Source of the DNA: Earliella scabrosa
Taxonomy: Eukaryota > Basidiomycota > Agaricomycetes > Polyporales > Polyporaceae
Assembly (NCBI GenBank): GCA_022605405.1
Contig: JABYQQ010000038.1
Span: forward strand, 100,543-164,542
Direction: 5' to 3'
DNA: 64,000 bases
How positions within the stretch are numbered: position 1 is the first letter of the stretch; every line of letters begins with the position of its first letter. Shown here one piece after another: positions 36,544-48,706 of the stretch. The notes beneath the pieces were generated by a model, which saw nothing but the letters and a program-made list of their open reading frames with translations, was not told the origin of the DNA and made no database searches. A program made the position numbers and the translations under genes.

Positions 36544-37883
36544 TCAGACACCACCGCCGTTGTTCCCGTACTGGGCAGCCGCGTTGTAACCGAACGCAGC
36601 TGCTAGGACACGAGTTGTCGAAGTCAGGTTTGTACTGGGAAGCCGGAATACCATACATCGTTAGCCATCCACAACGCAAATGAAGTGATGAACCACATCA
36701 CTCACATAAACGTCCCCACGCGGAAGAGACCCCACGAGCATTGACGAAATTGAGACAATCAGAGGTTTACATCGCGGGTAAGATCGTTTCGCACTTACCA
36801 TGGGCACCCTGACCTCCGTACCCCGCCGGGTACGCCCCCCCGCCGTTACCACCGTTGGTGTCAACGGACGACCCGGGCACGAACGTCTGTCCCATGAATT
36901 GCGTCGCGTTGGAACCGTGGAACTGAGTCGGGGCCGTCGCTGTATAAGCAACACACTGAATCAGATCTATCGCACATATGTAGGCAATAGCTCACCTTGG
37001 CCCGTCCATCCACGACCGCCCGCGTACTGTCCCCCGTTGCCGGACGTCATCTGGGGGTCGATATACCCTTTGTTGAAACGCGACACTCGTTAGGATGAAT
37101 ACTAGGACACAAATAAAGGACCCTACCCTGCGTCCATCCGCCCATGTTGGGCGTGGGCGCCGCCGGCGGAGAACGCGCAACTGCGCCCGGGCCCGGCCAG
37201 TACGTGTTGTTGGCGGTCGACGGCGGACGGGGGTGCACAGCGGGCGACTGCGCGGGAGGAGATTGCACTCCGCCGTACTGGTTGACGACCTAGGCAAACA
37301 GGACGGAGCGTACACCGGAAAACGTTAGCAATGTAAACCGCGTCAATGCGAGGGCGCGAAACACACCATGCTCTGGGTCCCGACCTTGAGCTGCTCCTCC
37401 TGGGGAACAGCGGGTGCGGGGGGGGCGAAAGAGGGAGGGAACGACGAAGCACGTCCCCCGGCGGGTGTGATGTAAGGCGACGCTCCGCCTGGTTCGCAGG
37501 AACCGTAGAACGACTCAAGCGAGCCACGAGCGTAGCATTGGAGAGCCCCAACGTGGGCGGAGTAGACACAGTCGCCGCAACGTTTGACGCACACGTAACA
37601 CGGTGTGCCATTGTCGCACTACGTATGTCGTTAGCACCAGACATTGCAGCAGCCCACGTACGCACCTGTTCACCGGTACGACCACAGAAATCGCACTTGT
37701 ACTGCCTCCAACGATTGTTCCCGCCCGCCCCACCACCCCCGGACGCGTTGTCCTTCTGCGTCGTCGCATTCTAGTAGAAGACATTGACAGTTAGTAAGGG
37801 CCCAAGTATGCCGTTAACGAACGAAGCGTAACGATTCCATGCAAGAGACCACGTACCGAGTGAGGGCACATGGTCGTCATCAT
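36544..37883 (-). CDS. Small Zn2Cys6-cluster protein (paralog 1)
   Basis: A protein of about 260 residues. Exons: 37883-37857, 37770-37666, 37618-37367, 37289-37127, 37067-36996, 36939-36799 and a last exon ending at 36544. The spliced frame has a C-x2-C-x6-C-x5-C-x2-C-x6-C array (CDFCGRTGEQ joined to CDNGTPCYVCVKRCGDC), the spacing of a fungal Zn(II)2Cys6 binuclear DNA-binding cluster. The rest is rich in Gly, Asn, Gln and Pro (QFMGQTFVPGSS, NAAAQYGNNGGGV) and has no fungal-specific transcription factor middle domain. An intron (37665-37619) falls just before the third Cys. A paralog with the same intron position lies at 44427. The join to the last exon (from about 36603) may miss a short exon. 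It is likely a nuclear regulator, but no target is known. Confidence 0.65.
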
Positions 37884-40800
37884 GACAAGGACAAGCTGTG
37901 GATGTTCAATACGACTAGCTTGTACGAGGAGGTGGAAGGAGAATAGAAAGACAAGTAGACGATTCAGACGTCCACATGCACGGGCGCTTGATTCGCGAGA
38001 AGCGTATAAGGTTCCTTACCAAATACAGCGTGGGACATTCTTTCGGGAACACCCGCAATGCGGCTCGCCGCACATAGCTGAAGCTATGATCTGACCCAAC
38101 ACGAATCAAACGACGATCGAGCAGCTACACCGCTCGACACCTCGACCTGAACGTGCAAAATATTAGCAATACGGATGACGCTGCTCACATGGCCGGGCTA
38201 TGCCGACCCCAGTCACCGGGGACCAAGCGCTCACTATACATCCCAGCACGCAGCGCGTCCCACCTAAGGAACCAAGGTCCAACGATCAGCTCCAGACTTT
38301 GACAGAACACGAACCGTTAAAACCGGCACCCGTGATCAACCACCGACATTCACCGCTAGATATCTATCAACACCGATGTATGCGTTAGTTCCGTGCTCAA
38401 TCGGGTAAGGCATCCACCCACGTACGATCATATAGCACAAACGTCGACCCCGCACTGCATGCGGGAGGGACGAGTACACGTACGTATACCAATGCACATT
38501 TGTCCCGCTGACATGAATGTCCTTTCATTCCACCACCTAGGGTATCTTCAGACGTTCGATATCGCTTAACGCGCGTTCAGAACGACAGCAGACGAGGAGG
38601 TCGCGTATGAGCACACAGGCTTCAGGACGTACCAGCACATGACACGACGGTCATCTGAGCACGTCGCTGACCGCGACACTGACAAAACGTTCACCGAACT
38701 TCCTGTACAACACCCGGTAATGCTGGCCGAACATGACCATCTGACACGACAGAAGGTGAGTGGTTGAACGCCGGCAAGTATAGGCACACGAACTCACCGC
38801 GAACCCCGCTTGAACGTGCACGAAAAATACCCAATAACGTCGCTGTCGGGGCAAGCGACAATGAACATACCGCGCCACATCAAGCGCGTACGACCTCCAT
38901 GTCACCACGACGTCCTCCACAATCTGAGCGGCGAGTAACACCGAAACTATGGGGCCAGCTGAGCCCAGCGCGAACCGAGGTGTGCTCCGATGCCTCTCAC
39001 ATCACAACACAGGCACCAGAACATATTCCTGATGCAGCAACAGGTCGTTACTTATGCAGAACGGGGGCCAAGGGGTCACGAAGCACCACGAAGTCATCGC
39101 ACGCACTGTCGTCCACAAAAGCCGGCGCGTGCGCAGGCAGACCAAACATACACGAACATTCAAATATGTTACATTAGCCTGTTAGACGTGCTGCAGACGT
39201 CAGCAACATTCAAAGGCGGTCGACGAAGGACGTACCATCGCAACAAACAGCAGCACACACCTCTACTCCGGCTGCATCGTGAACATAGCACAAAGACAGA
39301 ATCGATTGGGTGATTCTGATGCAATAGAATACCGTTACTGCATCAGGGACCTGGTTCCAAACCGGAGAGAAGAAACAGCGCAATACTGACATGACGAGGC
39401 GTTCCAGGTCGACGTATCCTGCGGGACACAACCGGTAGTCATAGATGTACGTCGGCCAAAGACTTTTATGTCGCACAACACGGACTCACCAGTAGACACG
39501 GATTCGATAGAAGCAGACAAACGAGAGAGGAAAGTATAGCACAGAGACCACGACGTGAGTTCGGGGAGGGCAAGAGAGAAACAGCTGGATTCGAGCTGAA
39601 CTGTGATTGGCGGGCGTCTCGCTCCACATCGGCGCTTAACCCTAGAGGCTTACAGATCACCCACCACCATCTCACCGACGTCCCAGCAATGCACCTGCCA
39701 GTGCCACCATACATGCTGTTGTATTACACGCTCATGAACTGCAACGCGCACGACATGCGAGTCGGACTAGACGGGCGATCGTCAACCACCAGCAACCCAA
39801 CAGACAGGCACGTTGGCTTCGGCGACCCTCACTTCCAGGCGAATCCAGTGCCGTCCCCACATGACATCGGAGGATTCCAAGGCGCGTTGCTCTTATCACG
39901 CATCCTGACACTTCTTGACCAAACGAACAAGTATCAAAGGCCCCTCATCCCGCAAACGACAGTGGGCCGTTCATTGTTACAACCGCACCACCAGAAGCCC
40001 TGTGTCCGTAACTCCAGAGCGACCTCACAACCTACAGTCACCACAATGGGCGCAAGTCAATTCTCTGGTGAGTCTTATAGTCGTGACTGTCCTTGCTGTA
40101 GTGGAGACAAAGGGATGAGAAGAGTTGCATATGGTATGTCGCGTCCCACATCGTAAATCTTCATCGACTCGCTCGAAGGCACCTCAAACGAACAGTAACG
40201 CATTGCTACAGCTGTCTTTCCCTCACCACCACCGTTCTTCAGACACCTTTCATATCAAACCTCCGATCCGTGTATGATCATGACATTTATCAACCTACGG
40301 CCTCCAGCCGAGAGGTTGAGATGCAGACGCAGCGGCACGAGATCGCCGTCGCTGTAGCAATGACCAGCAATCGACACGTTCGTTGTGGGCGGAGCTTGCT
40401 CGAACAGAAGGGAATCAGACGAGGTACGACACGAATGCGCGACACAGGACGCCGTGACTGACCAGACCTCGCAGAAGCAGAACTCCAGGGACGGGCGCGT
40501 AGCAACTACGATGGAGAAACTGGACCATCCGAACGAACGGTTGGAATGCAGCTCTCGACGTGTTTCGGCGAGTTCAACAAGGCCAGTACCACAGTAAAGG
40601 CCTCCTCCACCCTCTATCGCTACGGGCGTGTACACCATGACTGCACTCCTTTTGACAACAAGATCGGCAAGATTACCGACCTCGTCTAGCTCAATACCGG
40701 ATACGTCTTCGCCACCGCTGGCAAGTACGACCTCGTACATACTGGTTCGACCAGCATGAAACGAGCACAAGCGGGAATCAACGCTATCCGCAGCGCGATA

Positions 40801-41400
40801 CGCATCACGCAGGCGCTTGGCCCCGCGGCGCGTGTGGCCATTTACGCCTGCACTGTAGGGTTGTTGCGCAACCCGTCACTGTCGAGAGCACGAAACATGA
40901 ATTATTGGTGCAGAAGGACGAGGACGCGAGCCATCTGGTATCACTACATAGAATTGCAGCATTAACGAGTCATGTAACATTCAATCGTTCGAAAGGTGAA
41001 TACACTAGTACAGTATATTCGATCACATACCAAGTTATACAAGGCGGCGACGTGAGTTCCCCCAACGTTGCTACCTCACACAATACCCGTCACACGAGAA
41101 GTCCGTGGAGAGTGGGTGAGGGAGAAAGAGGGAGCGCAGGTGCGAAGGCAAGACAGCCAGACAACTCGTTGAAGTCACCGCAGAAGGGGATAGTCCGGAA
41201 CCGATCGGCTGAACGCACAAATATACACAAACGGAACGCGCGACGACAAAGGTTCAGACCAGGACCACACTGGAGATGAGTACGTATAGACGATGACTAG
41301 AATGTACTGTGATATACACAACGGTCAGCGACCATCCGGAACATACGAGGTGACGTACGCGTAGTGTTCGAGACACCACGAACGCGTCGCGGTGGCCAAG
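37884..41400. other. Unresolved accessory stretch, left part
   Basis: Several intron-like signals are present, for instance GTATGT near 38858 (minus strand) and a CTAAT branch point near 38165. Short frames look protein-like, such as the minus-strand exon candidate containing DVVVTWRSYALDVAR near 38870-38920 and a 171-codon open minus frame at 40255-40770. None matches a family or splices into a convincing model. Confidence 0.25.
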
Positions 41401-42060
41401 GCTCCATATACACCGGCATTGCTTCATCGTCCGTGTGCAAACCGGCGCCGTCAGCTGCGCTGTACCGTTCGCGCGATTGAACGGGATCCGTGCCAGCACA
41501 GAGGACTCACCGTGGTCAAGTTCGCTTTCGATGCCAACTCTTGATTCCAAGTCCCACTGTGCCACGGAAACCACACATGTCGCACAAGGAACGACGGCCC
41601 ACGAGCAGACCTTCGGTGCAGCGACGGTTTGTAGGCACGGGCCACTCCGCGACAACCAGCGCTGTTGGTCCCGATTGGTAGAACATCTCAGCGATCTACT
41701 TGTAAGAGGATGAAGACGCTGTGACCATCAGCGTATGATAGAAATGAGAGTGACACGTGCCATGCGATACGAGCCACTGCACACGGCTTCGCAGTGCAGC
41801 TGGTGCAGGTCCATCTCCCGACCCTCGAACTGCAGTATCGACTTGTCCTTCGACACATGTCTCGACAGCCATTGTTCGAAGTACGCCTGGGTGGTCGACG
41901 TAGAGGACCGAGGGGAAAGCCGGCGATTGCTGTTTGAGGCTGCTACCCGTCCGCCATCCCGATCCCGCCATTTACCAACGTACCCGGCGAGCGGTGCGGA
42001 GACCACCGTCGGTGTCTGGCACCGGCGATCATTAAGGTCGAATACCATGATCGCTGAGAT
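41400..42060 (-). CDS. Possible ARID-like domain gene (partial model)
   Basis: An exon beginning at 41942 on the minus strand reads AYFEQWLSRHVSKDKSI followed by LQFEGREMDLHQLHCEA. This resembles the helix 1-helix 2 part of the ARID-like domain found in many Agaricomycete paralogs (aromatic-x-x-W ... EGR-x-hDLHxLHxEV). An upstream exon ending with a GTACGT donor at about 41982 joins in phase and gives a basic Arg/Ser/Pro-rich lead (RHRRWSPHRSP). The exons that should carry the rest of the domain (lower coordinates, to about 41450) could not be fixed. If real it would be a DNA-binding nuclear protein. Confidence 0.3.
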
Positions 42061-44426
42061 TAAGACACACCATAGAAGTTACGCATCCCCGGCACGTCAT
42101 AATAGTCGTATCCATGCGTCCACCTCCACCCTCCACACATGCGGGTAACGTCGGCACTCCATACGCACGTCTTGACACGAACGTTCTCGGATGTTGTATG
42201 CGGACAGACGGGAACGCGACGAGCACTCATAGCAGACGTTCATCGCATGCCGTGGACACCGGGGAGAGAACATACGCAGTGTGTTGCCATAGACATAGGA
42301 GGGTTTTGAGACCAGTCTGGGAGGAGTCAGAGTGGCGACAAGATCGAAGCGCCAGGATATGGACGCCCAGCGCTCCGCAAGCGACCGCCTCCCCTTGTCT
42401 TCCCCAAGCCACTGTCTTCGCGGGTCCCTCCCCGACCTCTTACTATCGCCACTCCCGACTGTGCTACCCTAGTCACTACTGGATTGCAACTGCAGGCATA
42501 CCGGAATACGCGATAATCGTCACCCATGCCGCCGTTATTCCACCGCATTCACGGCACGCTTTAACGCTTTATGCCGCGATAGGTCGTCCCGCCTTGCCCT
42601 ATCGCCAATCGACTGCAAGCAGTTCAGGTCATCAACATGAAGGGACCGCTGTTACAGCGACATACCCAGCGGGAGGAGTGTCGCTGAACAAACAGGTGCG
42701 TTTCTGTGTCGCATATGTCATCTGCACACGGCATCCACCACACGGCAAAGAAAGGATCAACCCACCACATTTCCGTGTTCATACTGTCATCGAAGAGGCG
42801 TTGCGCACATTCAGTCGTCTTGGGGTCTTGACGTGAAACTACCCATCCGTTGTTCATGTCCCTTGGGAGAGATAGACAGAATCTCTCCCTCGTCCTAACG
42901 GAGCATGCTGACGAATATCCGCCACGAACGAATACTCAGCGATGGACAGCGTATGCGCACGCGCTGTGGCACATCAAGGTGGGTCGGTTCGTACTATATC
43001 CTGCCATTAACGCGTGGTGACGGCTTTTACTTCGCGGACATGCAGGCGTCCCCATGCCTGATCGCGAGGTGCCGAAGGGAATAGGGTACAGAAGGGATTG
43101 AACGATTATCATGGCAACAGCAGCTGTACTATAGGTAAGCCCACTTCAGCGATGCATGGCAGAACAGTTACTCACCTACAGACAGACACACGATAGTCGG
43201 ATGTATATGACAGGATTCGGTTATCTAATTCAGGTAGAAATGTCACAGCCTGCACGGGCTTGAAGGTCTAATGGGAGGGAACGGAAACCATCGTCTCTGA
43301 TGTGACAAGCACGGCCTAGGAGAGCCATATGAACGACGACATGCACGACACGTGTAACGATGCGACGTTCTTCACACCTGCATGCTCTGATGATGGATTG
43401 TGCCACAGATCAACGACACGGTCGTCAAACACGACTCAATATATGCTTCACCAGCGAGCATTCACAGCATTCCGGTTCGGTTCTCGAACGATTACGCGCG
43501 AGAACGTCGCCCGGCTGGGACGATGAACTGTGATGGCGGATCCGATTTATACAATCGATGGGGCCATGGTCATTAACATTGAGGGTACGTGCGACGAGGT
43601 CCCAAACTCACTCGATGTCATTGTTGATACTGTCTCCCTGCATCCCAACAGGACGTCGAGACCGTCTAGTCCATATGCCGGTCAGTCGATAACGCATCAT
43701 ACAGGAAGCAATACCTCTGACATTGCTTCAGGGACGTCGCAAGAACGCAGTTTGGTGTTATGAACAGCGACGGGATCGACACCGATGTACCCAGGATGAA
43801 CTAGTATGGAAGACTCAATGCAGCGTGGGCCGCTGCCCGCAGATCCCACGGGGCGTATAATGTGGCACGAAAGTATCGCGAGCGCTCAAGACCCGGCAAT
43901 CTGGATGAGATGCCGGCAAACTACGGTGGAAGGTCTCGTCGCTTAAGTGCAAAGCGTGAGGGTTGTGCTGATCCCCCTCAGTGACAGGATAATACGACAC
44001 ACGCCGGTGTCCCGATAGCCATGTTCACACTGATTGTCGTATGTTGCGCAGTTAAAGAGAGCCTCTATAAGCATCGAAAGGCTCGCCGGCAATTCCCGTG
44101 TATTTGCCCATGAGGTCTTTCCGAACAAACCTTAAACGCTTCTCGGGATTCAAGCGCCTGCTGCTCGACTGGTCTAATTGCATCTGTCCGTGTTTTCACT
44201 GTGCTACAGTCTGCTTTGGATTCCGCATTCATCGCAACTCCTTCTGCTGCTGCCACATAACACCAGAACACTACACTGTCTACGTCCGCCGTCGTTATAC
44301 CATGTCCCAATATTGTCCCAACCTCGCTGTGGTACGGTTCAGCTCCCGTTTACAGACTGACGTTTGATTTACGCGTTTCCCTCACACGCGACGCGACGCG
44401 ACTTCCGGCGACCCAACTGTAACACA
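42061..44426. other. Unresolved accessory stretch, right part
   Basis: There is a 240-codon open plus frame at 42114-42836 without family resemblance. A possible plus-strand spliced gene starts ATGGCGGATCCGATTTATAC near 43533, with GTACGT and CCAACAG intron ends about 80 bases apart. A charged minus-strand frame is at 44310-44065. None is supported well enough to call. Confidence 0.2.
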
Positions 44427-45600
44427 ATGACGAAGCAACCCGATGGAAAGAACACGAATGGAGATAGTGGCCGGTGGATCCAGAGCATTTGTGATCGATG
44501 TGCATCCAAACAGCAGCTGGTACGTTGTCCTCGCGACATTCCTATGTGAACTGACACTCTCTAGTGCGACACGGGCACCCCCTGCTGCCCCTGTCTGTCC
44601 GCCGCCGCCGAGTGCAAATATTCGGCGCACGTCTCTGTCCTCAACTGCGGCGTACGCGGCTCCGTCCCGCCGTACTTCCGGCAGAGCGACATGTCCATGG
44701 AAACGTCGACGGCTCCGATAGATGGCACATATTACACGTCCTCTCTCACCGAAACTGGGTTTCCCTCCCAGGACCAAGGCATCGTCGAGGCCGGTGGCTA
44801 CACCCAGGTACCAATTTGCATTCTCCGCACCTACGTTGTAATCACTAACGACGTACGTCCCACCGTCGCCCCTCCGCCCTTCCAAAGGCCTCCAGCCAAT
44901 ACGAGAGAACGTCGCCATCTTCATCCGCTGACCGCGTCGCGGATCATCGTCAGCACGAGCAGCACATTCCGAGTAGCCAATCCCAGACAGTCCCGCCCGT
45001 GCATCAGCCGTCCGCCACCCCCACACCATGGCGCGCGGAACAACGTGAGTGCGATATAGATAGCTGGATGTTCACGCTCATGACAATCCTTGCTCAGAAG
45101 TCGAGCCTTCCACCACCATCAACACCACTTACGGACACGGTACGTCTCATAGAGGAATTGCCTCCATCCGAACGTTCGCCAGAAGGAACTCAAATTGCGC
45201 ACCGTAGTCCAGACGCCCGTCGTCGCACCTCATGCGGCCGTCCCGTTCAATCCCGCAGCCATACAACCAACGTGTACGTCCGTCGTACATATCGTCCCAC
45301 GCAACGCTAACGTCCATCCGCTATGAATACACAAACGTCTGTGGATGATCAGGGACGTCGGCTTCGTCGTCATCGATGTCCCTTCCTCAATATGCCGTCC
45401 CACAGTTCCTTTCCCAGGGGCCGGCGGCCAACCCCGTTCACGGCAACGACGTCGACCCTCACGCGTCAGGCTATCAAGTTCTTGGCGAACAAAGTACGCG
45501 TCCTCTGTCATTCTGCATGTCCACTCGTCTGTCGTAGTGATACCGACCGGATATCAGCATCATCGACGCAGAGCGTCCCTTACACTGCTCCTACAGACGG
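44427..45600 (+). CDS. Small Zn2Cys6-cluster protein (paralog 2)
   Basis: Exon 1 (44427-44519) opens MTKQPDGKNTNGDSGRWIQS and ends after CDRCASKQQL. Exon 2 (44565-44807) begins CDTGTPCCPCLSAAAECKY. Joined, these give C-x2-C-x6-C-x5-C-x2-C-x6-C, a Zn(II)2Cys6 cluster, followed by SAHVSVLNCGVRGSVPP. The third exon (44888-45044) and later ones are Gln/Ser/Pro-rich (SSQSQTVPPVHQPSATP; MSLPQYAVPQFLSQGPAA near 45360-45480). Exon borders after 45044 and the true stop are not settled, because two frames compete for 45098-45240. The gene shares the cluster spacing, the following YSAHV and the intron just before the third Cys with the minus-strand gene at 36544-37883, so the two are paralogs. Confidence 0.6.
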
Positions 45601-46816
45601 TACGTCTAATGAGGTGTACACCTCATGCACATGATTTCACCGCTATCTCACCACCAGGTCCAGTAGGTCATACTCACACAGCCAATACATTCGAACACGA
45701 GTACGCATTGAAACATTCATACAATTGGGACAACGTGCAATCCGTGAACACCGCGTGAACGATCGCCGTCGCCGAGCAGGAATAGCGTCTCGCAAACAAC
45801 CTCATATGTACCTTGTACCGTATCTCGCGTGTTTTCTTGATTGTCATGTATCGCCGACCGACATGTACACCTCTTGCCTCACAACGTGCAATACAGGATA
45901 CATGTATCGCCCACATGCTACCGACTGTCCAGTCATAAAGAACATGACATGGAACGTCCGATCGGAGCCCGCGGACTCGACCGGCTGCTATTTAATTATG
46001 CGAGTAGAAGGACCCTTCCTTCGAATTACTCATATCGGACGGAAACCGCCAGGGTCCTGAAAATTTCTCGTATCGCATCAAGGGAGGGAATACCCGCCAT
46101 TCCTCGGAAGACCGACGATCATTGAGTCGTACTGTTATTAGACCGTAACCCGGTACGGTCCATTGCAACGAGCCGCATCGAAAAGCTTCAGCCAAAATTC
46201 ATTCCTACACAGTAGGACCTTCTCTTTATCAAACGCAAGCACAAGCGGTTTACCGCAATGTGCACTCTATTGAGTGTCAATTTGCCTTATAGGGAACAGT
46301 ATCACGAACAATTAGCTGACGGGTCCCGCGCCGTCGGAAGGCCGGTCTATCTGCATACGTGTGTATTGCTCGAACTTCGACACCTCTCCGTGATGCGTTC
46401 TCACAGAAGTCTTCTTCTTCTTGACACATGTCTCCGGCAAACCCTCAGCCCTGAAACATCTATCATGAGTGCCCGCGAACTAACAAAGAAGGGGTAGGCT
46501 TAGTACGAACCAGTGTTTCTGTTACAGTTCGCACGGTCGGTGCGATTCGAGCACCACCTCCAGTCATACGCTCGTTGGTGAGCCTTGGACCATATTCGGG
46601 ACAAATAGCGGGGGGGGGGGGGTGCTTGATGCTTGAGATACGAGACGAACCATCAATTGCACAAGCGGCCAGAGGCAAGAACGAGCTTGGAGAATGAACA
46701 CAGTGGGTACAGCGCACGGAACTGTGTACCTAGCGTCCGGCTGGGCAATTCGTCATGCGGATGTGTCATCGGGATACCTTTCCGCCATAGAAGCGCCAGA
46801 CAAAACTTTCCGCGAG
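45601..46816. other. Region without supported gene
   Basis: It contains a run of about 14 G at 46608-46621. Short frames on both strands have no family resemblance. The last exon(s) of the Zn2Cys6 paralog may extend slightly past 45601. Confidence 0.4.
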
Positions 46817-47581
46817 AGACACTGCGTGGAGGACACGGCTAGACGAAATTTGTCTAGATTTGATAGGTGACCTACACTGATGTAGATCAAGGTCTATAGT
46901 AGCTTATCTAGACGAGCGATGATGTAGACGCCTACAGGTCTCCTAGACGAATCTACTCGACATCACCTCTAGGTAGTCTGTCACAATACATTGCTAGGTC
47001 CTGCTACCTCCGCCCGTTTCTGTACAGACGACTTCTGGACAACTCAGTCATGTATGTATAGTCCTGTATAGTCCCTAGAGCCAATGGATATACTACTTCC
47101 GTTCAGTCCGAACCTACTCTAATGGTATCCAAGTTCCAAAGAGATTCAGAATCACGTCCTTCCGGCTTGAGGAGCCTGCCTGGTGCCATGAATAGAGACT
47201 CTCAGAACTCTTGTCGCTCAGCCGCGCTCTACGAGTTCTATCATTGTTCCCCATCAACGGTACTCGAAGGCAGTCCATCATGGATTCCTCGCTCATGTAT
47301 GTAGACGCATAATTATTGTGAATGCGTTGCCAATAGTTCTGTATGGCAGAAATTTAGCTACACCAACGTTGTGCTAGAATTACGTAGGCGTTCTGCACTA
47401 ATCTACACAATGATACGCGTAGATGGTATGATCTTGGCCTTTGCTAGCGATGCGCAGCTGCACTTGTAGCGCCTAGAGGAGGCCTGTTCTAGATCAAGCA
47501 CACGAATTGTGCTAGCTTTGTGTAGCTACACTTGACGATGCTAGAAGAAATTGTTCTAGGCGTCCCCTCCACGCAGTGAGA
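46817..47581. mobile_element. CACTA-like non-autonomous DNA transposon
   Basis: The element spans 46820-47578 (759 bp). Its termini are perfect 13-bp inverted repeats CACTGCGTGGAGG / CCTCCACGCAGTG, followed by about 25 bases of imperfect inverted similarity (CTAGA...AATTT...CTAG). The flanking trinucleotide AGA is present on both sides (46817-46819 and 47579-47581). CACTG...CAGTG ends with a 3-bp duplication are diagnostic of the CACTA (En/Spm, CMC) superfamily. The interior has no transposase but is full of short CTAGAC, CTAGG and GCTAGAA words in both orientations, like CACTA subterminal repeats. The right flank is an (AG)n run, which makes the exact duplication slightly ambiguous. Confidence 0.75.
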
Positions 47582-48706
47582 GAGAGAGAGAGAGGGATTC
47601 GGAGAGCGCGAGCACATGCGGCAGCCAAGTCCCCAATTGGCGCGCATGCTGCGCAACTCCAGGTGTTCCGCTTAGAAAATCGAGGATGCCCTACAAGCCC
47701 CCGCCCCGCATAGGAGGCGCAAACGCACTAGGCCGGGCAGGGCTCTTCACCCGCTTCTCACACTCTGCCCTACCCACGGCGCAGAGTGTGACTCAGTGGG
47801 CAGAAGCCAGGCTCATATTGCATCTCCGGCAGTCCTGCGGACACACCCAGCATGAGCGGTTCGTCTGTTTAACCTGGAGTCCGCACTCTACCTTAATACA
47901 TACCTGCTCACGAGCAAACCTGCGTGTCTCGCGCTCCCCCCATCCACCAACCCGCCAGGTCCCCAAATGGATGGAACAGCAATTTCTCACCCCTACCGTC
48001 AACACGACACGCTCATCGTTGACGGCGTTGGAAAAGACAGCGTCCAGTTTTAATCGGCACGGCCGATGGCGACAAGTAGGTGGACTAGCGTTTTATGTCA
48101 TGTAGGACGCCATCTTCGACGTCGGATCGACTTCCTACTTGGCGACGTGCGCCTACACGAGCCATAAGTGTTTTCAGGATTCACAGTCGTGGACTGCGTC
48201 GGGAAGTACACTGAACGATCTCCTCCACCGCAAGTGCCAGACAGGTCGTTCCACACATCATGTTGACAACAAACAGAGCACGATTCCCAATACAAGGCAT
48301 TAACAACAGTTGTCTGCCTCAATATAGGCATATGGACATCTTAATTAACGATGTTGAACGCATCACATTATAATCGGCTCGGGTATAACGTGCTATCCTG
48401 GATTATATTCGAACCTTTGTGATCTCCTCGAAGGATCACGGCCATGTGTTCCCCGGGGGAAGGGGGTATTTGGTCGGACGTTATCTGTGGATGCAACTCT
48501 GGATGTCAACTAAAATATATTATCTCACTAACACATCAATCATATAATATCACTGGCATATCAATCACGAACACAGTGTTGCCTCATTAAGATTACATTC
48601 ACACGATCTTATTCGGTCCCAGCAGCTGTTTCCAAGCACAGCACCCCCACCCCTTACTTACCATCAACCCTCATAACCCCACCGCGGATCGGGAGAGTCA
48701 CTCGCA
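47582..48706. other. Region without supported gene; hairpin and AT-rich block
   Basis: An (AG)n run continues to about 47594. An inverted repeat CACACTCTGC...GCAGAGTGTG at 47758-47790 can form a hairpin. Around 48510-48600 the DNA is AT-rich with a short imperfect duplication (TATCTCACTAACACATCAATCA and TATCACTGGCATATCAATCA-like). No coding region is supported, and the 3' end should include the promoter of the RING gene. Confidence 0.4.

Noticed and set aside
46608..46621. Poly-G run as an assembly error or regulatory tract
   Set aside because: Could be either; the sequence alone gives no way to decide, so it is only mentioned.
47758..47790. Hairpin as a possible terminator or structured RNA
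   Set aside because: An isolated 10-bp inverted repeat without conserved context or flanking gene; left only as a note in the region description.
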